Notes: a model not told the origin generated them from the sequence alone. Counted from the stretch's first letter, positions 17,557 through 27,077 are shown. The stretch is DNA of 64,000 bases from an uncultured Fluviicola sp. (GCA_913009205.1 CAJVYC010000001.1:1-64000), one strand, 5' to 3'. Program-made: numbers and translations.

Positions 17557-17859
17557 CTACCGGCTTATCGAAAAAGAAGCTTTACTGAGTAAATCGAAAT
17601 TGTAAGTAACAATACTAAAACCAACTCCATTGATCGGACCCATCAACTGTAAAATAAGTATCGCACCGATTACGACGGCTGTTGAATTCATGTTTAACCC
17701 AACCAAAGCGACCAAAATCGCAAAGGTTGAAACCTAATTATTCGTTCCTTTAAACACTACCCCAGATTCAATAGTATTGTGAATAACAGCGTGATCTTTC
17801 ACCTTACGATTGAAGCGTAAAGTTCGTATAACCGAATTTAATAATTTATGTGCGTTCAT
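17557..17859 (-). pseudogene. Broken DUF389 membrane-protein gene
   Basis: The frame starts with ATG at 17859, three bases after the argS stop: MNAHKLLNSVIRTLRFN ... HNTIESGVVFKGTNN, then an in-frame TAG at 17734-17736, then STFAILVALVGLNMNSTAVV and IGAILILQLMGPINGVG before the next stop at 17557. Intact DUF389 proteins (multi-pass membrane proteins, several hundred residues) have this same order, with LNxNSTAVIIGAMLISPLMGPI as hallmark. Here the gene has a nonsense codon and loses similarity after about 100 codons. A neighbouring open frame at 17447-17583 (FDKPVDLKYTYSEYKELGY) may be further debris. It was probably once co-transcribed with argS. Confidence 0.82.
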
Positions 17860-17862
17860 TTG

Positions 17863-19776
17863 TTACATTCGTTTAGGTACGTTGATTCCAAGTAATGACA
17901 TTCCAAGTCCTATAACCTTCGCCACATTGCGACTAAGAACCAAACGCATGTCTTTCAATTCTTCTTTCTCCTCTATTAATACAGGGATGCTCTGGAAAAA
18001 GTTGTTGTATAGTTTAACCAATTCAAACATATAATTAGCAATCAAAGCGGGCGAATGATTCTTTGCAGCGTCATTTAGTGCATTTGGAAAACCAGCCAAT
18101 TGCTTCAGAATTTCCTTTTCGACAGGCTGAAGCTCTACATTTTTCAATCCCATAGCTGTATTATCATTATTTTCTGCCTTCGCTAACAAAGACCGGATAC
18201 GTGCATGAGCATACTGTATGTATGGTCCTGTGTTTCCGTTCAATTCAATCGACTCTTGTGGATTGAAAACAATTCTCTTTTTAGGATCTACTTTAAGTAA
18301 GTAATACTTCAGGCCACCCATTCCGATCAATTCAAATAATGCTTCTCGTTCTTTCTCGCTTATTCCATCTAAATGCCCACGTTCTTGTGTCATTTCACGG
18401 GCAGAATCTACAATACTCTCCATCAAGTCATCGGCGTCTACAACGGTACCTTCACGTGACTTCATACGCCCCATTCCCTTGGGTAGTTCCACCATTCCAT
18501 ACGACAAGTGAGAACAGTTTTCTGACCATTCATACCCTAATTTGTTAAGGATTAGAAACAGAACAGAAAAGTGGTAATCTTGCTCATTACCTACTGTATA
18601 TATGATCCCTTGTAAATCTGGATAATCCTTAAATCGATCCACTGCTGTCCCGACATCTTGCGTCATGTAAACCGCTGTTCCATCAGAACGCAAGACCAAT
18701 TTCTCATCCAATCCGTCTTCCGTTAGATCAATCCAAACAGAGCCGTCGTCTTTTCTAAAGAAAACGTCTTTGGCCAATCCTTCATCGACTAAATCTTTAC
18801 CTAAAATAAAAGTATCCGATTCGTAATACAACTTGTCAAAATCGACTCCCATCGCCTTGTAGGTTGACTCGAATCCAGCGTAAACCCAATTGTTCATTGT
18901 TGTCCATAACAAATATGTTTGAGGATCACGGCCTTCCCAACGAATAAGCATTTCTTTTGCTTCTCGCAGAATCGACGTTTGGTTTTTGGCCAACTCTTTG
19001 ATCTTGCCGTCTATTCCTTTGATGGCTTTTTCGTCCTTACCTGTTTTGGATTCATCCAAACGATTGAACTCAGCGCCAACTTCTTCAGTTGTTTCGCTAA
19101 AGTCCTCAGCGTTCCATTGCTCAATAATTGCGTTCGCTTCAATCTGGAAGTGCTTATCGAATTCAACGTAATACTTTCCGACAAGTTTATCACCTTTGAC
19201 TCCTGTATTTCCTGGCGTTTCACGTTCTCCCTTTTCATTCAGAGGTGAGAATTTCTCCCAGGCGAGCATACTCTTGCAAATATGAATTCCACGGTCGTTG
19301 ATAATTTGCGTTTTAATCACCTTGTGCCCATTAGCTTTTAAGATTTCCGCTACGGAATACCCCAAGAAGTTATTTCTCAAGTGGCCTAAATGCAATGGCT
19401 TGTTTGTGTTCGGTGAAGAATATTCAACCATAATCGTCGGCTTCGTATTCGGCTCTCCGAATCCATACTTCTCAATTTTATCCATCTCGGACAAGGCAGA
19501 AATCCAGTAATCCGCATCGATTACAAAGTTCAAGAAACCACCGACAACAGAATAACTATCAATGTTGCCTACGTTTCCTTTAATGAACTCCCCTATCTTC
19601 TCTCCTGCTTCAGCTGGTGAGCACTTTAATACTTTAACAAAAGGGAAAATCACAAGGGTTAAATCCCCTGAAACGTCCTTTCTTGTTTTCTGAAATTGAA
19701 TGAGTTTTTCCTCAACCTGCATTCCAAACAACATTTCTGAATTACTCAGTAAAGCTTCTTTTATCTTTAATTCCAT
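17863..19776 (-). CDS. argS: Arginyl-tRNA synthetase
   Basis: 637 residues. The class I signatures are present: the HIGH-equivalent in NTNKPLHLGHLRNNFLG near residue 120 and the KMSKS-equivalent GMGRMKSREGTVV near 440, followed by the anticodon-binding domain ending at IGLGMSLLGINVPKRM, which is the canonical R-M terminus. An Arg-tRNA synthetase N-terminal domain covers residues 1-95. The slightly long length is usual in this phylum. The enzyme charges tRNA(Arg). Its ATG follows the arginase stop with no gap, so the two are probably co-transcribed. Confidence 0.97.
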   Translation of the reverse strand: MELKIKEALLSNSEMLFGMQVEEKLIQFQKTRKDVSGDLTLVIFPFVKVLKCSPAEAGEKIGEFIKGNVGNIDSYSVVGGFLNFVIDADYWISALSEMDKIEKYGFGEPNTKPTIMVEYSSPNTNKPLHLGHLRNNFLGYSVAEILKANGHKVIKTQIINDRGIHICKSMLAWEKFSPLNEKGERETPGNTGVKGDKLVGKYYVEFDKHFQIEANAIIEQWNAEDFSETTEEVGAEFNRLDESKTGKDEKAIKGIDGKIKELAKNQTSILREAKEMLIRWEGRDPQTYLLWTTMNNWVYAGFESTYKAMGVDFDKLYYESDTFILGKDLVDEGLAKDVFFRKDDGSVWIDLTEDGLDEKLVLRSDGTAVYMTQDVGTAVDRFKDYPDLQGIIYTVGNEQDYHFSVLFLILNKLGYEWSENCSHLSYGMVELPKGMGRMKSREGTVVDADDLMESIVDSAREMTQERGHLDGISEKEREALFELIGMGGLKYYLLKVDPKKRIVFNPQESIELNGNTGPYIQYAHARIRSLLAKAENNDNTAMGLKNVELQPVEKEILKQLAGFPNALNDAAKNHSPALIANYMFELVKLYNNFFQSIPVLIEEKEELKDMRLVLSRNVAKVIGLGMSLLGINVPKRM

Positions 19777-20730
19777 CTATTTCTCCAATTCTATTGTCGT
19801 CGCCTCAAGAACATCAAATGTTACTTCGGCCATTTTGTTAATTTTTTCATCGAGACATGGGTTGACTTCAACAAGTTCCATACAAACCAACTTGTCCAAC
19901 TTTGCTAATTCCGTCATAAAATAAGTCGCTTCAATGGCTGATAAGCCATGATCTACGGGCGTTCCCGTTCCATGAGAAGTTTCTTTTGGATCCATCGAAT
20001 CCACGTCGAACGAAACGTAAATAATTTCGCAATCCTTCAATTGATCCAGCGTCTTTCTAAGAATTTCTTCCTTCCCGCTTTCCCTGATTTGATCAACCGT
20101 ATGATTGGTAATGTTCAATCTTTCAATTATTTTATCCTCAGGTAATTCCGTATCTCTAACCGAAATAAACACCAGATCTTCGGGTGAGATTTTAGGGTCG
20201 TCAATTCCTGTTGATTTCAAAAGGTTCCACATGCGCTTCTCTTCTTCTCCAATCTCGTTGATTTTACATTCTACGTTATCCTCTCCAAGTGCGGTTGCCA
20301 AGGGCATTCCGTGCATATTTCCAGAAGGCGTAGTATATGGTGTGTGCAAATCTCCGTGCGCATCAATCCAAACAACCCCCAATCGCTTGTTCGGATGGGC
20401 TGCCTTGATACCAGCGATTGTTCCGCCTGCCGAACCATGATCAGAAGCAATTATCAAAGGGAACTTTTGAGCGTCCAAAAGGGCTTTAACATTTGAACTT
20501 ACAGATTGGAATACATGAACCAAGCCTTCAATTCGTTTCGCATAAGGAAACTTTACAGTAGTATCCAACAGATGGTTCATGTGTTGTACATGATGAATTG
20601 GAAACTTGCTGAAGTAATCACTTTCTCGCTTTCTTGCAGCCGTCATAACCGCTTCTGGTCCTAAAGATGAACCTCTGGTTCCAGCGGTAATTTCAGACTT
20701 ATTTATTAGGATTTCTATATCTCGTTTCAT
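19777..20730 (-). CDS. Arginase / ureohydrolase family enzyme
   Basis: 317 residues. The three manganese motifs of ureohydrolases are complete: SDHGSAGGT near 95-103, DAHGDLHTP near 124-132 and SFDVDSMDP near 240, with the late ELVEVNPCLD. The enzyme hydrolyses L-arginine to ornithine and urea, or a related guanidino compound; GSSLGPEAV at the N terminus and the length favour arginase over agmatinase. It is directly followed by argS with zero spacing. A TATTTTTG box at 20748-20755 lies about 18 bases before the ATG. Confidence 0.88.
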   Translation of the reverse strand: MKRDIEILINKSEITAGTRGSSLGPEAVMTAARKRESDYFSKFPIHHVQHMNHLLDTTVKFPYAKRIEGLVHVFQSVSSNVKALLDAQKFPLIIASDHGSAGGTIAGIKAAHPNKRLGVVWIDAHGDLHTPYTTPSGNMHGMPLATALGEDNVECKINEIGEEEKRMWNLLKSTGIDDPKISPEDLVFISVRDTELPEDKIIERLNITNHTVDQIRESGKEEILRKTLDQLKDCEIIYVSFDVDSMDPKETSHGTGTPVDHGLSAIEATYFMTELAKLDKLVCMELVEVNPCLDEKINKMAEVTFDVLEATTIELEK

Positions 20731-20885
20731 AGACTCAAATTGCTAAACAAAAATAGTATAATTCAATGGTCTACGATTCTATTTGCCGCTTCTATTTTAG
20801 TGATTTTCAATTTCTCATTTAAAAGCTTATTATCATTAAATTTGCACTTTGGTAACCTTTTGCTTGAATCTCGTTGAATAGATAT

Positions 20886-21575
20886 ATGAAAAATGCCCTT
20901 CAAATACGCTGTAAGCTCCTTGTCTTTTTACTAGGTACCTGCCCTATCAGCTCAAATACACATGCTCAAAGAACGAAAGAGTTCACTGGAATGTTGGAAT
21001 ACAGCATCAATCTGATGGATACCAACCTCAACGTTTCGAACAAAGTGAGTTCAATGATTGTCTATACGAATGATACGATTTCTAGAATGGAAAGCTTCAC
21101 GGGGCAATTGGGCAAACAAGTCACGATCCGTCACATGGAAATGAACAAATCATATTTATTGATTGAAGTGAATGACACCGCAAACTTTGCGATCAAGACC
21201 AATTTGAATATTTCGGATTCGCTCAAAAAAGCAACGCGGTATACCTTTAAAAAGAAAATATTCAAGAAGAAAGTTCTAGGAATGAGAGCGAATCGTATGA
21301 TGGTAGATCATCCTGATTTCAAAGAGCCAATAGAGTTCTTGTACTTGAAAAAGTACTCGCGAGAGTACTTAAATAACTTCCCGAGCATCCCCGGATTATT
21401 GGTTCAATACAGCATCTCAACACCTAACGGTATTATGGATTATAAACTGGAAAAATTCAGTAAATACCAAGTAGATCATGATCTATTTGGTATTCCTTCC
21501 AACTTCAAAAAGGTAACCATTGATGAGTTCATGGACGAGATGCTGGAAATACGCAGTCTTACTAACGATAACTAG
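20886..21575 (+). CDS. Exported protein of unknown function (DUF4412/GLPGLI-like)
   Basis: The start is placed at ATG 20886, giving 229 residues, because a TTG at 20874 adds only four residues ahead of a normal signal peptide (KLLVFLLGTCPISSNTHAQ). The mature part (EFTGMLEYSINLMDTNLNVSNKV, MIVYTNDTISRMES, later KLEKFSKYQVDHDLFGIPSNFKKVT) resembles periplasmic beta-rich proteins of the DUF4412/GLPGLI type that Bacteroidota often place before envelope genes. Its role is unknown. A TAAATTTG box at 20837-20844 is the likely -7 element. ftsK starts 133 bases later. Confidence 0.75.
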   Translation: MKNALQIRCKLLVFLLGTCPISSNTHAQRTKEFTGMLEYSINLMDTNLNVSNKVSSMIVYTNDTISRMESFTGQLGKQVTIRHMEMNKSYLLIEVNDTANFAIKTNLNISDSLKKATRYTFKKKIFKKKVLGMRANRMMVDHPDFKEPIEFLYLKKYSREYLNNFPSIPGLLVQYSISTPNGIMDYKLEKFSKYQVDHDLFGIPSNFKKVTIDEFMDEMLEIRSLTNDN

Positions 21576-21708
21576 CGTCAATCTCAGAGTAATTTAAGGT
21601 ATTTCTTATCTCTTTTTAATTTTCAAGTTCAACAACTAACATTTCGCTGTTTATACTTACATTTTCACGGCATCAAAGCCTTGATAATCCTCTCTATCTT
21701 CGTAAGAT

Positions 21709-24255
21709 ATGAGTGGTGATAATGAATACATAGAAAAGGGCGGCTCTGAGGGAATCGACAAACCAACAAAAAAAAAGCCTGCTGCGAATAAGAAACCGAG
21801 AAAGAAGAAAAAGAAGTCTTCTGCTTTTGGTCAATTCTTAAATAAAATTGATCGCAAGAAAGTTAAGTCAACATTAGGAGTGATCAGTATTTTGTTTGCG
21901 ATATACATTGTTCTTGCGTGTTTCTCTTATTTGTTCACTTGGAAAGTTGACCAAGATAGAATAATGGACAAAGGCTTCTTCGAGTTTTTATTTGATGGAA
22001 ATGAAGAACCCGTTGCCAATTGGCTGGGAAAATTCGGAGCATGGATTTCTCATCTTCTTATTTATAAATGGTTTGGAATTGCATCCTTTGGGTTTGCATT
22101 GGTTCTATTTGTCGTTGGAATTAAAACCTTATTTAATCACACCCTTTTACCGATTGGAAAGACAGTCGCGGTTTCTGCCTTATCAATTGTTTGGGTAAGC
22201 ATGTTCCTTGGTTATTTCTCGAGTACGGTCAATTACCTGGGAGGAACGTTTGGGTTTCAAATTAATGAATGGCTTACGCTTACACTTGGAAGCTTCGGTT
22301 CTATGATTCTAATTTCTTGTGTTGGATATATGTTTGCTTTAATTTTATTCAATGTGACATTTGCTAAAATCATCGCCTTCTTTCGGAAAGATGAAGTTGA
22401 AAAAACAGAGGAAGCCACTCAAAATGGTCTCTCAGGTATTTTGAGCGAAGAAGATTTAGAAGTTGGAAATACGCTTGGAGAAGACGAAACATCACAAGAC
22501 GAGGTTTCAGAGCGCGTTCATTTCATGGAGGATCATGAAGAAGAAGGGATTGAAGAACAAGAACATGAATCGGAAATTATTGATTTACCTCAAGATGTTC
22601 AGGATGAATTGGAAATCACGGTTCCTGTTGAAGAAGACACGATTGAAGAAGATGAAGACTTTTCGGTTACTGTAGCTGAAGCTCCTGAAGAAGATGAGGA
22701 ACTTTCTAAATCGGAAATGAATAACATTCAAAAAGAATACGGTGATTACGATCCAAAACTAGACTTGTCAAGCTACAAGCTACCTCCTATTGATTTACTG
22801 AGAGATTTTGGAAAAACAGCAATTGGAACTGTTGACAAAGCGGAGTTAGAAGCGAACAAGAATAAGATTGTAACAACGCTTCAAGATTATAAGATTGAAA
22901 TTAAGAGGATTATGGCGACTGTCGGTCCAACCGTAACTCTGTACGAAATTGTACCTGCTGCTGGTGTTCGGATTTCTAAGATTAAAAACTTAGAGGATGA
23001 TATCGCCTTGAGTTTGGCGGCATTGGGAATTCGAATTATCGCACCAATTCCGGGGAAAGGAACAATTGGTATTGAAGTACCGAACAGCAAACCTGAAATG
23101 GTAAGTATGCGTTCGCTGATTGCTTCCAAAAAATTCCAAGAATCCGATTTTGAATTGCCAGTCGTTATGGGGAAAACCATTACGAATGAAACGTATACGT
23201 TTGACTTAACGAAGATGCCTCACCTTTTGGTGGCCGGAGCAACAGGTCAAGGTAAATCTGTTGGATTGAACGCTATTTTGGTTTCTATCCTTTATAAGAA
23301 GCATCCTGCTCAAGTTAAATTCGTTCTTGTTGATCCGAAAAAGGTGGAGCTTACGCTTTACAACAAAATTGAACGTCACTTTTTGGCGAAATTACCCGGT
23401 GAAGAAGACGCAATAATCACGGATACAAGTAAGGTAGTCAACACGATGAACTCGCTTTGTATTGAAATGGATGAACGTTACGAGCTTTTAAAACAAGCCC
23501 AAGTAAGAACAATCAAGGAATACAATGTGAAATTCATTGCGCGGAAATTGAATCCAGAAAACGGACATCGGTATTTACCGTACATCGTTGTTCTGATTGA
23601 TGAGTTCGCCGATTTAATTATGACAGCTGGAAAAGAAATTGAGCAACCAATTGCACGGATTGCCCAACTAGCCAGAGCGATTGGGATTCATTTAATTGTT
23701 GCGACACAACGGCCTTCTGTAAATGTTATTACAGGAATGATCAAAGCCAACTTCCCTGCGCGTATTGCATTTAGAGTATTGTCTAAAATTGATTCAAGAA
23801 CAATTTTGGACGGTTCAGGTGCAGATCAATTGATTGGTCGTGGAGATATGCTTGTGAGTAATGGTCAGGAAACTGTCCGACTGCAATGTGGATTTGTCGA
23901 CACCCCTGAAGTTGAAGAAATTTGTGCTTTCATTGGAGATCAGCGTGGCTATCCGGATGCGCTACTTTTACCTGAATACGTTGGCGAAGCGGCAGAAAAT
24001 GCTGGCGAAGTAGCGAATGATGATTTGGATGCTTTGTTCCCCGATGCAGCGCGGATTGTTGTGATGCATCAACAAGGTTCTGCCAGTTTGTTGCAACGTA
24101 AGTTAAAGCTTGGTTACAATAGAGCGGGTCGAATTGTCGATCAATTGGAAGGTGCAGGAATTATCGGCCCATTTAAGGGAAGTAAAGCGCGTGATGTGCT
24201 TTATGCTGATGAGAATACGCTAGAAGAATATTTAAATAGTAAAGGATTGATTTAA
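21709..24255 (+). CDS. ftsK: DNA translocase FtsK
   Basis: 848 residues. A lysine-rich N terminus precedes four or so membrane helices at about 55-225, then a strongly acidic linker at about 230-350, the alpha/beta motor domain with Walker A GATGQGKSVG near 510 and Walker B VLIDEFADLI near 630, and a gamma winged-helix domain at about 785-848 (LGYNRAGRIVDQLEGAGIIGP). It pumps chromosome dimers at the septum and activates XerCD recombination. Length and order are normal. The gene stands alone in its transcript. Confidence 0.96.
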   Translation: MSGDNEYIEKGGSEGIDKPTKKKPAANKKPRKKKKKSSAFGQFLNKIDRKKVKSTLGVISILFAIYIVLACFSYLFTWKVDQDRIMDKGFFEFLFDGNEEPVANWLGKFGAWISHLLIYKWFGIASFGFALVLFVVGIKTLFNHTLLPIGKTVAVSALSIVWVSMFLGYFSSTVNYLGGTFGFQINEWLTLTLGSFGSMILISCVGYMFALILFNVTFAKIIAFFRKDEVEKTEEATQNGLSGILSEEDLEVGNTLGEDETSQDEVSERVHFMEDHEEEGIEEQEHESEIIDLPQDVQDELEITVPVEEDTIEEDEDFSVTVAEAPEEDEELSKSEMNNIQKEYGDYDPKLDLSSYKLPPIDLLRDFGKTAIGTVDKAELEANKNKIVTTLQDYKIEIKRIMATVGPTVTLYEIVPAAGVRISKIKNLEDDIALSLAALGIRIIAPIPGKGTIGIEVPNSKPEMVSMRSLIASKKFQESDFELPVVMGKTITNETYTFDLTKMPHLLVAGATGQGKSVGLNAILVSILYKKHPAQVKFVLVDPKKVELTLYNKIERHFLAKLPGEEDAIITDTSKVVNTMNSLCIEMDERYELLKQAQVRTIKEYNVKFIARKLNPENGHRYLPYIVVLIDEFADLIMTAGKEIEQPIARIAQLARAIGIHLIVATQRPSVNVITGMIKANFPARIAFRVLSKIDSRTILDGSGADQLIGRGDMLVSNGQETVRLQCGFVDTPEVEEICAFIGDQRGYPDALLLPEYVGEAAENAGEVANDDLDALFPDAARIVVMHQQGSASLLQRKLKLGYNRAGRIVDQLEGAGIIGPFKGSKARDVLYADENTLEEYLNSKGLI

Positions 24256-24433
24256 CCCCCTATTTATTGGAATCCAAATTGCAGTCGAATTTAGGAAGGT
24301 TCATAAAAGGAATTGCTCTAATGAATATAGTGTGGAGCTTTTTATCAATTGGATTGTCTTGTCTTTTGATAACGGTCAACGCATAACGAAAAGACTGATC
24401 AAACAATAAGGCTGGCTTGTGTATTAAGAAAAC

Positions 24434-25234
24434 TCACCCGACAGCTATTGTATTCTCTTGCGCCTTTAAAAACAAAATCACCTCACTATTAAACTCTGCT
24501 GGTTTCTCGACATTCACAACATGTCCACAGTTTTTTATAACGTGCAATTGTGCGCTTAAATGTCCTGAAATAATTTTCTTGATAGAAGGTAAAAACAAAT
24601 GGTCCTGCTCCCCCATTATATAAAGTGTGGGAATTTCCAGGTCGTTCAATCTAAAAAGTCGCAATATCGGTTTTAGCTGTGCGGTCAATTTGTACCATCT
24701 CATAAATTCTTTTTGGTAGAGCTTTTTCGCCTCTTTCACAAACAACAAACGCGATTCTTTGTGGTTCTTCTTCGGCATAATAATAAAAGCAAACAGCTTA
24801 TATAAAAAAATATAAGGCACAACAGATTTAAAAAAATTGCCAAATCCCATCAATAACTTTGAACGCGTATTTAGTTTTAGAATAGCCCCTGCCATAACCA
24901 TACTTTCAACGAGTTTAGGATTTCTCTCGGCCAAATCCCGTATTAAAATGGTCCCCAGTGAGATCCCAATAAAGTGAGATTTTTCAATTTCAAGATGCGT
25001 CAAAACCTCAACAATGTCATTTGAGATTACTTCAAAGGTATATTCCTGTTTGTTGTTTTCTTTAAAAACAGACTTGCTATTTCCGTGTCCTCTAAGATCT
25101 ATCAATAAAATATTAAACTCACTCTTAAACGACCTGATTTGGTTGAACCAGATGGAACTACTTCCTCCAGCACCATGAACAAATGTCACCCACTTTTCAG
25201 TATTTTCATTTCGATAAACCGAGTAACTTAACAT
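24434..25234 (-). CDS. Alpha/beta hydrolase
   Basis: 266 residues with the classic fold: oxyanion-side FVHGAGGSSSIW near residue 18, DLRGHGNS near 47, nucleophile motif GISLGT near 91 (Ser), a late acid in YIMGEQDHLFL and catalytic His in NCGHVVNVEKP. No signal peptide, so it is cytosolic. The substrate is unknown; such enzymes range from esterases to menaquinone-pathway lyases. A TACCTTTG box (25257-25264) and a half-copy of the shared operator (TTAAACAA at 25272-25279) lie upstream. It faces away from the flavin-reductase fusion gene across 389 bases. Confidence 0.88.
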   Translation of the reverse strand: MLSYSVYRNENTEKWVTFVHGAGGSSSIWFNQIRSFKSEFNILLIDLRGHGNSKSVFKENNKQEYTFEVISNDIVEVLTHLEIEKSHFIGISLGTILIRDLAERNPKLVESMVMAGAILKLNTRSKLLMGFGNFFKSVVPYIFLYKLFAFIIMPKKNHKESRLLFVKEAKKLYQKEFMRWYKLTAQLKPILRLFRLNDLEIPTLYIMGEQDHLFLPSIKKIISGHLSAQLHVIKNCGHVVNVEKPAEFNSEVILFLKAQENTIAVG

Positions 25235-25271
25235 AACCTACAAACATAGTTCATCTCAAAGGTATAACTCG

Positions 25272-25279
25272 TTAAACAA
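25272..25279 (-). promoter_or_regulatory. Half-site of the shared TTGTTTAA operator
   Basis: TTAAACAA followed by AATGATTAC lies close upstream of the likely promoter of the alpha/beta hydrolase. The second arm at N16 spacing (25248-25255) is absent, so this may be a weak or chance site. Nothing else was recognised between 25280 and 25560. Confidence 0.35.
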
Positions 25280-25583
25280 AATGATTACGTAGATTTTAAT
25301 AGACCTTATAAATTGATGATCAATTAGTTAAATTTAAATCGGTTGTATTCATTTGATGCTTCATTCTTTAATTTGATGTTTCCATAAATGATAGGTACAG
25401 ACCTGTTTTAATCTCGTTAATTCGTGTAAAACAATGTAAATAAGTACATTCAAAACAGAATGATATTATTAATAGCCATTAAGAAGCAAGTGCAAAACCT
25501 TAATATCAGAATATTGTTTTACAGTAAGGACTTGGTAATCTATGTAACGATCAAGTAGCTTATTTGCTAAAATAGAAGTATAC

Positions 25584-25615
25584 TTGTTTAACAAAACAAG
25601 TAAATGATTGAACAA
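25584..25615 (+). promoter_or_regulatory. Candidate operator 1: TTGTTTAA-N16-TTGAACAA
   Basis: The left arm (25584-25591) overlaps a -7-like TATACTTG at 25579-25586, and the right arm is at 25608-25615, 8 bases before the ATG of the flavin-reductase fusion gene. A TTGCTA block lies 14 bases upstream of the left arm. A tighter palindrome CTTGTTT/AAACAAG (25583-25600) is nested in it. Position over the promoter fits a repressor or light/ligand-responsive regulator site. Confidence 0.65.
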
Positions 25616-25623
25616 AACAGATT

Positions 25624-26655
25624 ATGCTAGTTAAAAAAGAAGAAATCTCTTCTTGGGATTCTAAATACCGCTTAAAATTTATTAATTCTTTATCTGGATA
25701 TAAAGGTGTACATCTAATAGGTACAAAGGGAAAGAAGGGCACTACCAATTTAGCCATATTCAATTCTATCGTTCATATTAGCTCTGAGCCGGCTCGAATT
25801 GGATTCATTATGAGACCACTCACCGTGCGAAGAGATACTTATGAAAACATTATCGAGACGGATTCTTTTACTATAAATCATGTCCATAAATCGTTTTTAG
25901 AACAAGCACATTTTACCTCAGCCAATTTCAACTCCGATGAATCGGAATTTGATTTTTGTAATCTCAAAGAAGAATACATAGAAAACTTCAACGCTCCTTT
26001 TGTTTGTGAGAGCACAATTAAATTCGGGTTGAAATTAATTGAAGACATGGAAATAAAAGAAAGTGGGTGCCGTCTTATTGTTGGCGAAGTCCAAGTTATC
26101 AGCACTAAAGAGGAATATATTGAAGAAGATGGACAATTGGATTTAGAGAAAGCCAATGATGTTTCTGTTACTGGTTTGAATCAATATTCATCAGTAAAAA
26201 AATTAACAAACATTTCTTACGCTCGAAAAGAAGCGCTTCCTAACTTTAATCAAAAGAAGCGTCCAGACAATGTTGTTTTCGATGAAGAAAGTCAATCTTA
26301 CAACGCTAACATTTTGCCTTACGGAACAAACATAGGAGCTCCAAGCATCAACCTTAGCAGCGTTTCTGTATGGAAAAGTCGAGGAATTAATAGTTTCAAT
26401 CATGTTCTTAAAAGTAAAATTGAAGGAATTAAAGATGAATATGAAACACTCGTTAAAACCTATGAGCTGAATGAATTGATCTACAATGCTAAATATAGTT
26501 TTGAGCCAATCATAGGAGAAGTCTACCATTTATATGAGAAGGACAACACGGATGAAAATTTCTTATCAATAATTCCTCCGCACACATGGAAAAGAAAACA
26601 CCTTGGTTCGTTTAAGTTGAGCAGTGAAAAAGTTTGGAGTGAAATAAATGACTAA
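25624..26655 (+). CDS. Flavin-reductase-like domain fused to DUF2452
   Basis: 343 residues in two parts. Residues 1-215 form a flavin reductase-like FMN-binding split barrel: HLIGTKGKKGTTNLAIFNS, ARIGFIMRP, SFTINHVHKSFLEQAHFTS, APFVCESTIKFGLKLIEDM. Residues 228-343 are a DUF2452-like domain: PDNVVFDEESQSYNANILPYG, NIGAPSIN, WKSRGINSFNH, NELIYNAKYSFEPIIGEVYHLY, HLGSFKLSSEKVW. I recall these as separate, neighbouring genes in related bacteria, so this is probably a fusion. The protein is cytosolic and may bind FMN. It overlaps the next gene by 8 bases and has a shared operator at its promoter. Confidence 0.8.
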   Translation: MLVKKEEISSWDSKYRLKFINSLSGYKGVHLIGTKGKKGTTNLAIFNSIVHISSEPARIGFIMRPLTVRRDTYENIIETDSFTINHVHKSFLEQAHFTSANFNSDESEFDFCNLKEEYIENFNAPFVCESTIKFGLKLIEDMEIKESGCRLIVGEVQVISTKEEYIEEDGQLDLEKANDVSVTGLNQYSSVKKLTNISYARKEALPNFNQKKRPDNVVFDEESQSYNANILPYGTNIGAPSINLSSVSVWKSRGINSFNHVLKSKIEGIKDEYETLVKTYELNELIYNAKYSFEPIIGEVYHLYEKDNTDENFLSIIPPHTWKRKHLGSFKLSSEKVWSEIND

Positions 26656-27031
26656 GATGACAGATTTAAAGAAACAAATTCGCCCCGAAATTCCAAGTAT
26701 TACAAAAACGGAGAATTTCAACGCAGAAGAAAAATTTCAAAATGAAATTCTTCGGCCTATTATAAAGCTTCAGCATGAGCTTATCGTGTGCTATTTTGAG
26801 TATCATCTCGAACAGAACAAGATAAAGATGAATGAACTCAGCACCATTCAAAAAAAGGATTTAACTCGAAAATTATTTAAAGGAGACACACGACTTAAAA
26901 CCGAATTACGCGGCTTTATCATTGGTTTGTTTACGGTTGAAGAATACAAAGAGTATTTGAGCTTGCCCTCGCAACTCAACAAAAGAATAAACAACATGAT
27001 TCAACAGAGGGTTGATTCATGCTATACTTAA
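26648..27031 (+). CDS. Small cytosolic protein of unknown function, coupled to the flavin-reductase fusion
   Basis: 127 residues, mainly helical by composition (FQNEILRPIIKLQHELIVCYFEYHLEQ, split by NKIKMNELSTIQKKDLTRKLF; then TELRGFIIGLFTVEEYKEYLSL). No signal peptide or cofactor motif is visible. I recognise it as a conserved Bacteroidota hypothetical protein found next to flavin-reductase/DUF2452 genes but know no function. It overlaps the preceding gene by 8 bases. A second ATG at codon 4 (26657) is an equally plausible start. Confidence 0.7.
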   Translation: MTKMTDLKKQIRPEIPSITKTENFNAEEKFQNEILRPIIKLQHELIVCYFEYHLEQNKIKMNELSTIQKKDLTRKLFKGDTRLKTELRGFIIGLFTVEEYKEYLSLPSQLNKRINNMIQQRVDSCYT

Positions 27032-27045
27032 AGGAAACGTTTTTT

Positions 27046-27077
27046 TTGTTTAGCCTTTTGTAGTATATATTAAACAC
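27046..27077 (+). promoter_or_regulatory. Candidate operator 2: TTGTTTAG-N16-TTAAACAC
   Basis: The arms are at 27046-27053 and 27070-27077, with the same 16-base spacing as the sites at 25584 and 29547 and one mismatch per arm at the outer position. A TATATTTG -7 box follows at 27085-27092, and the small membrane protein gene starts at 27136. Confidence 0.55.

Noticed and set aside
20743-20750. CTAAACAA before the arginase gene as another operator copy
   Set aside because: One arm only, with a mismatch and no partner arm at the right distance.
21992-22675. Extra frames inside ftsK
   Set aside because: They arise from the lysine/glutamate-rich linker and membrane region of ftsK in other frames.
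25272-25279. A fourth full copy of the shared operator at the alpha/beta hydrolase
   Set aside because: Only the right arm matches; the expected left arm at N16 spacing is absent, so it was kept only as a half-site.
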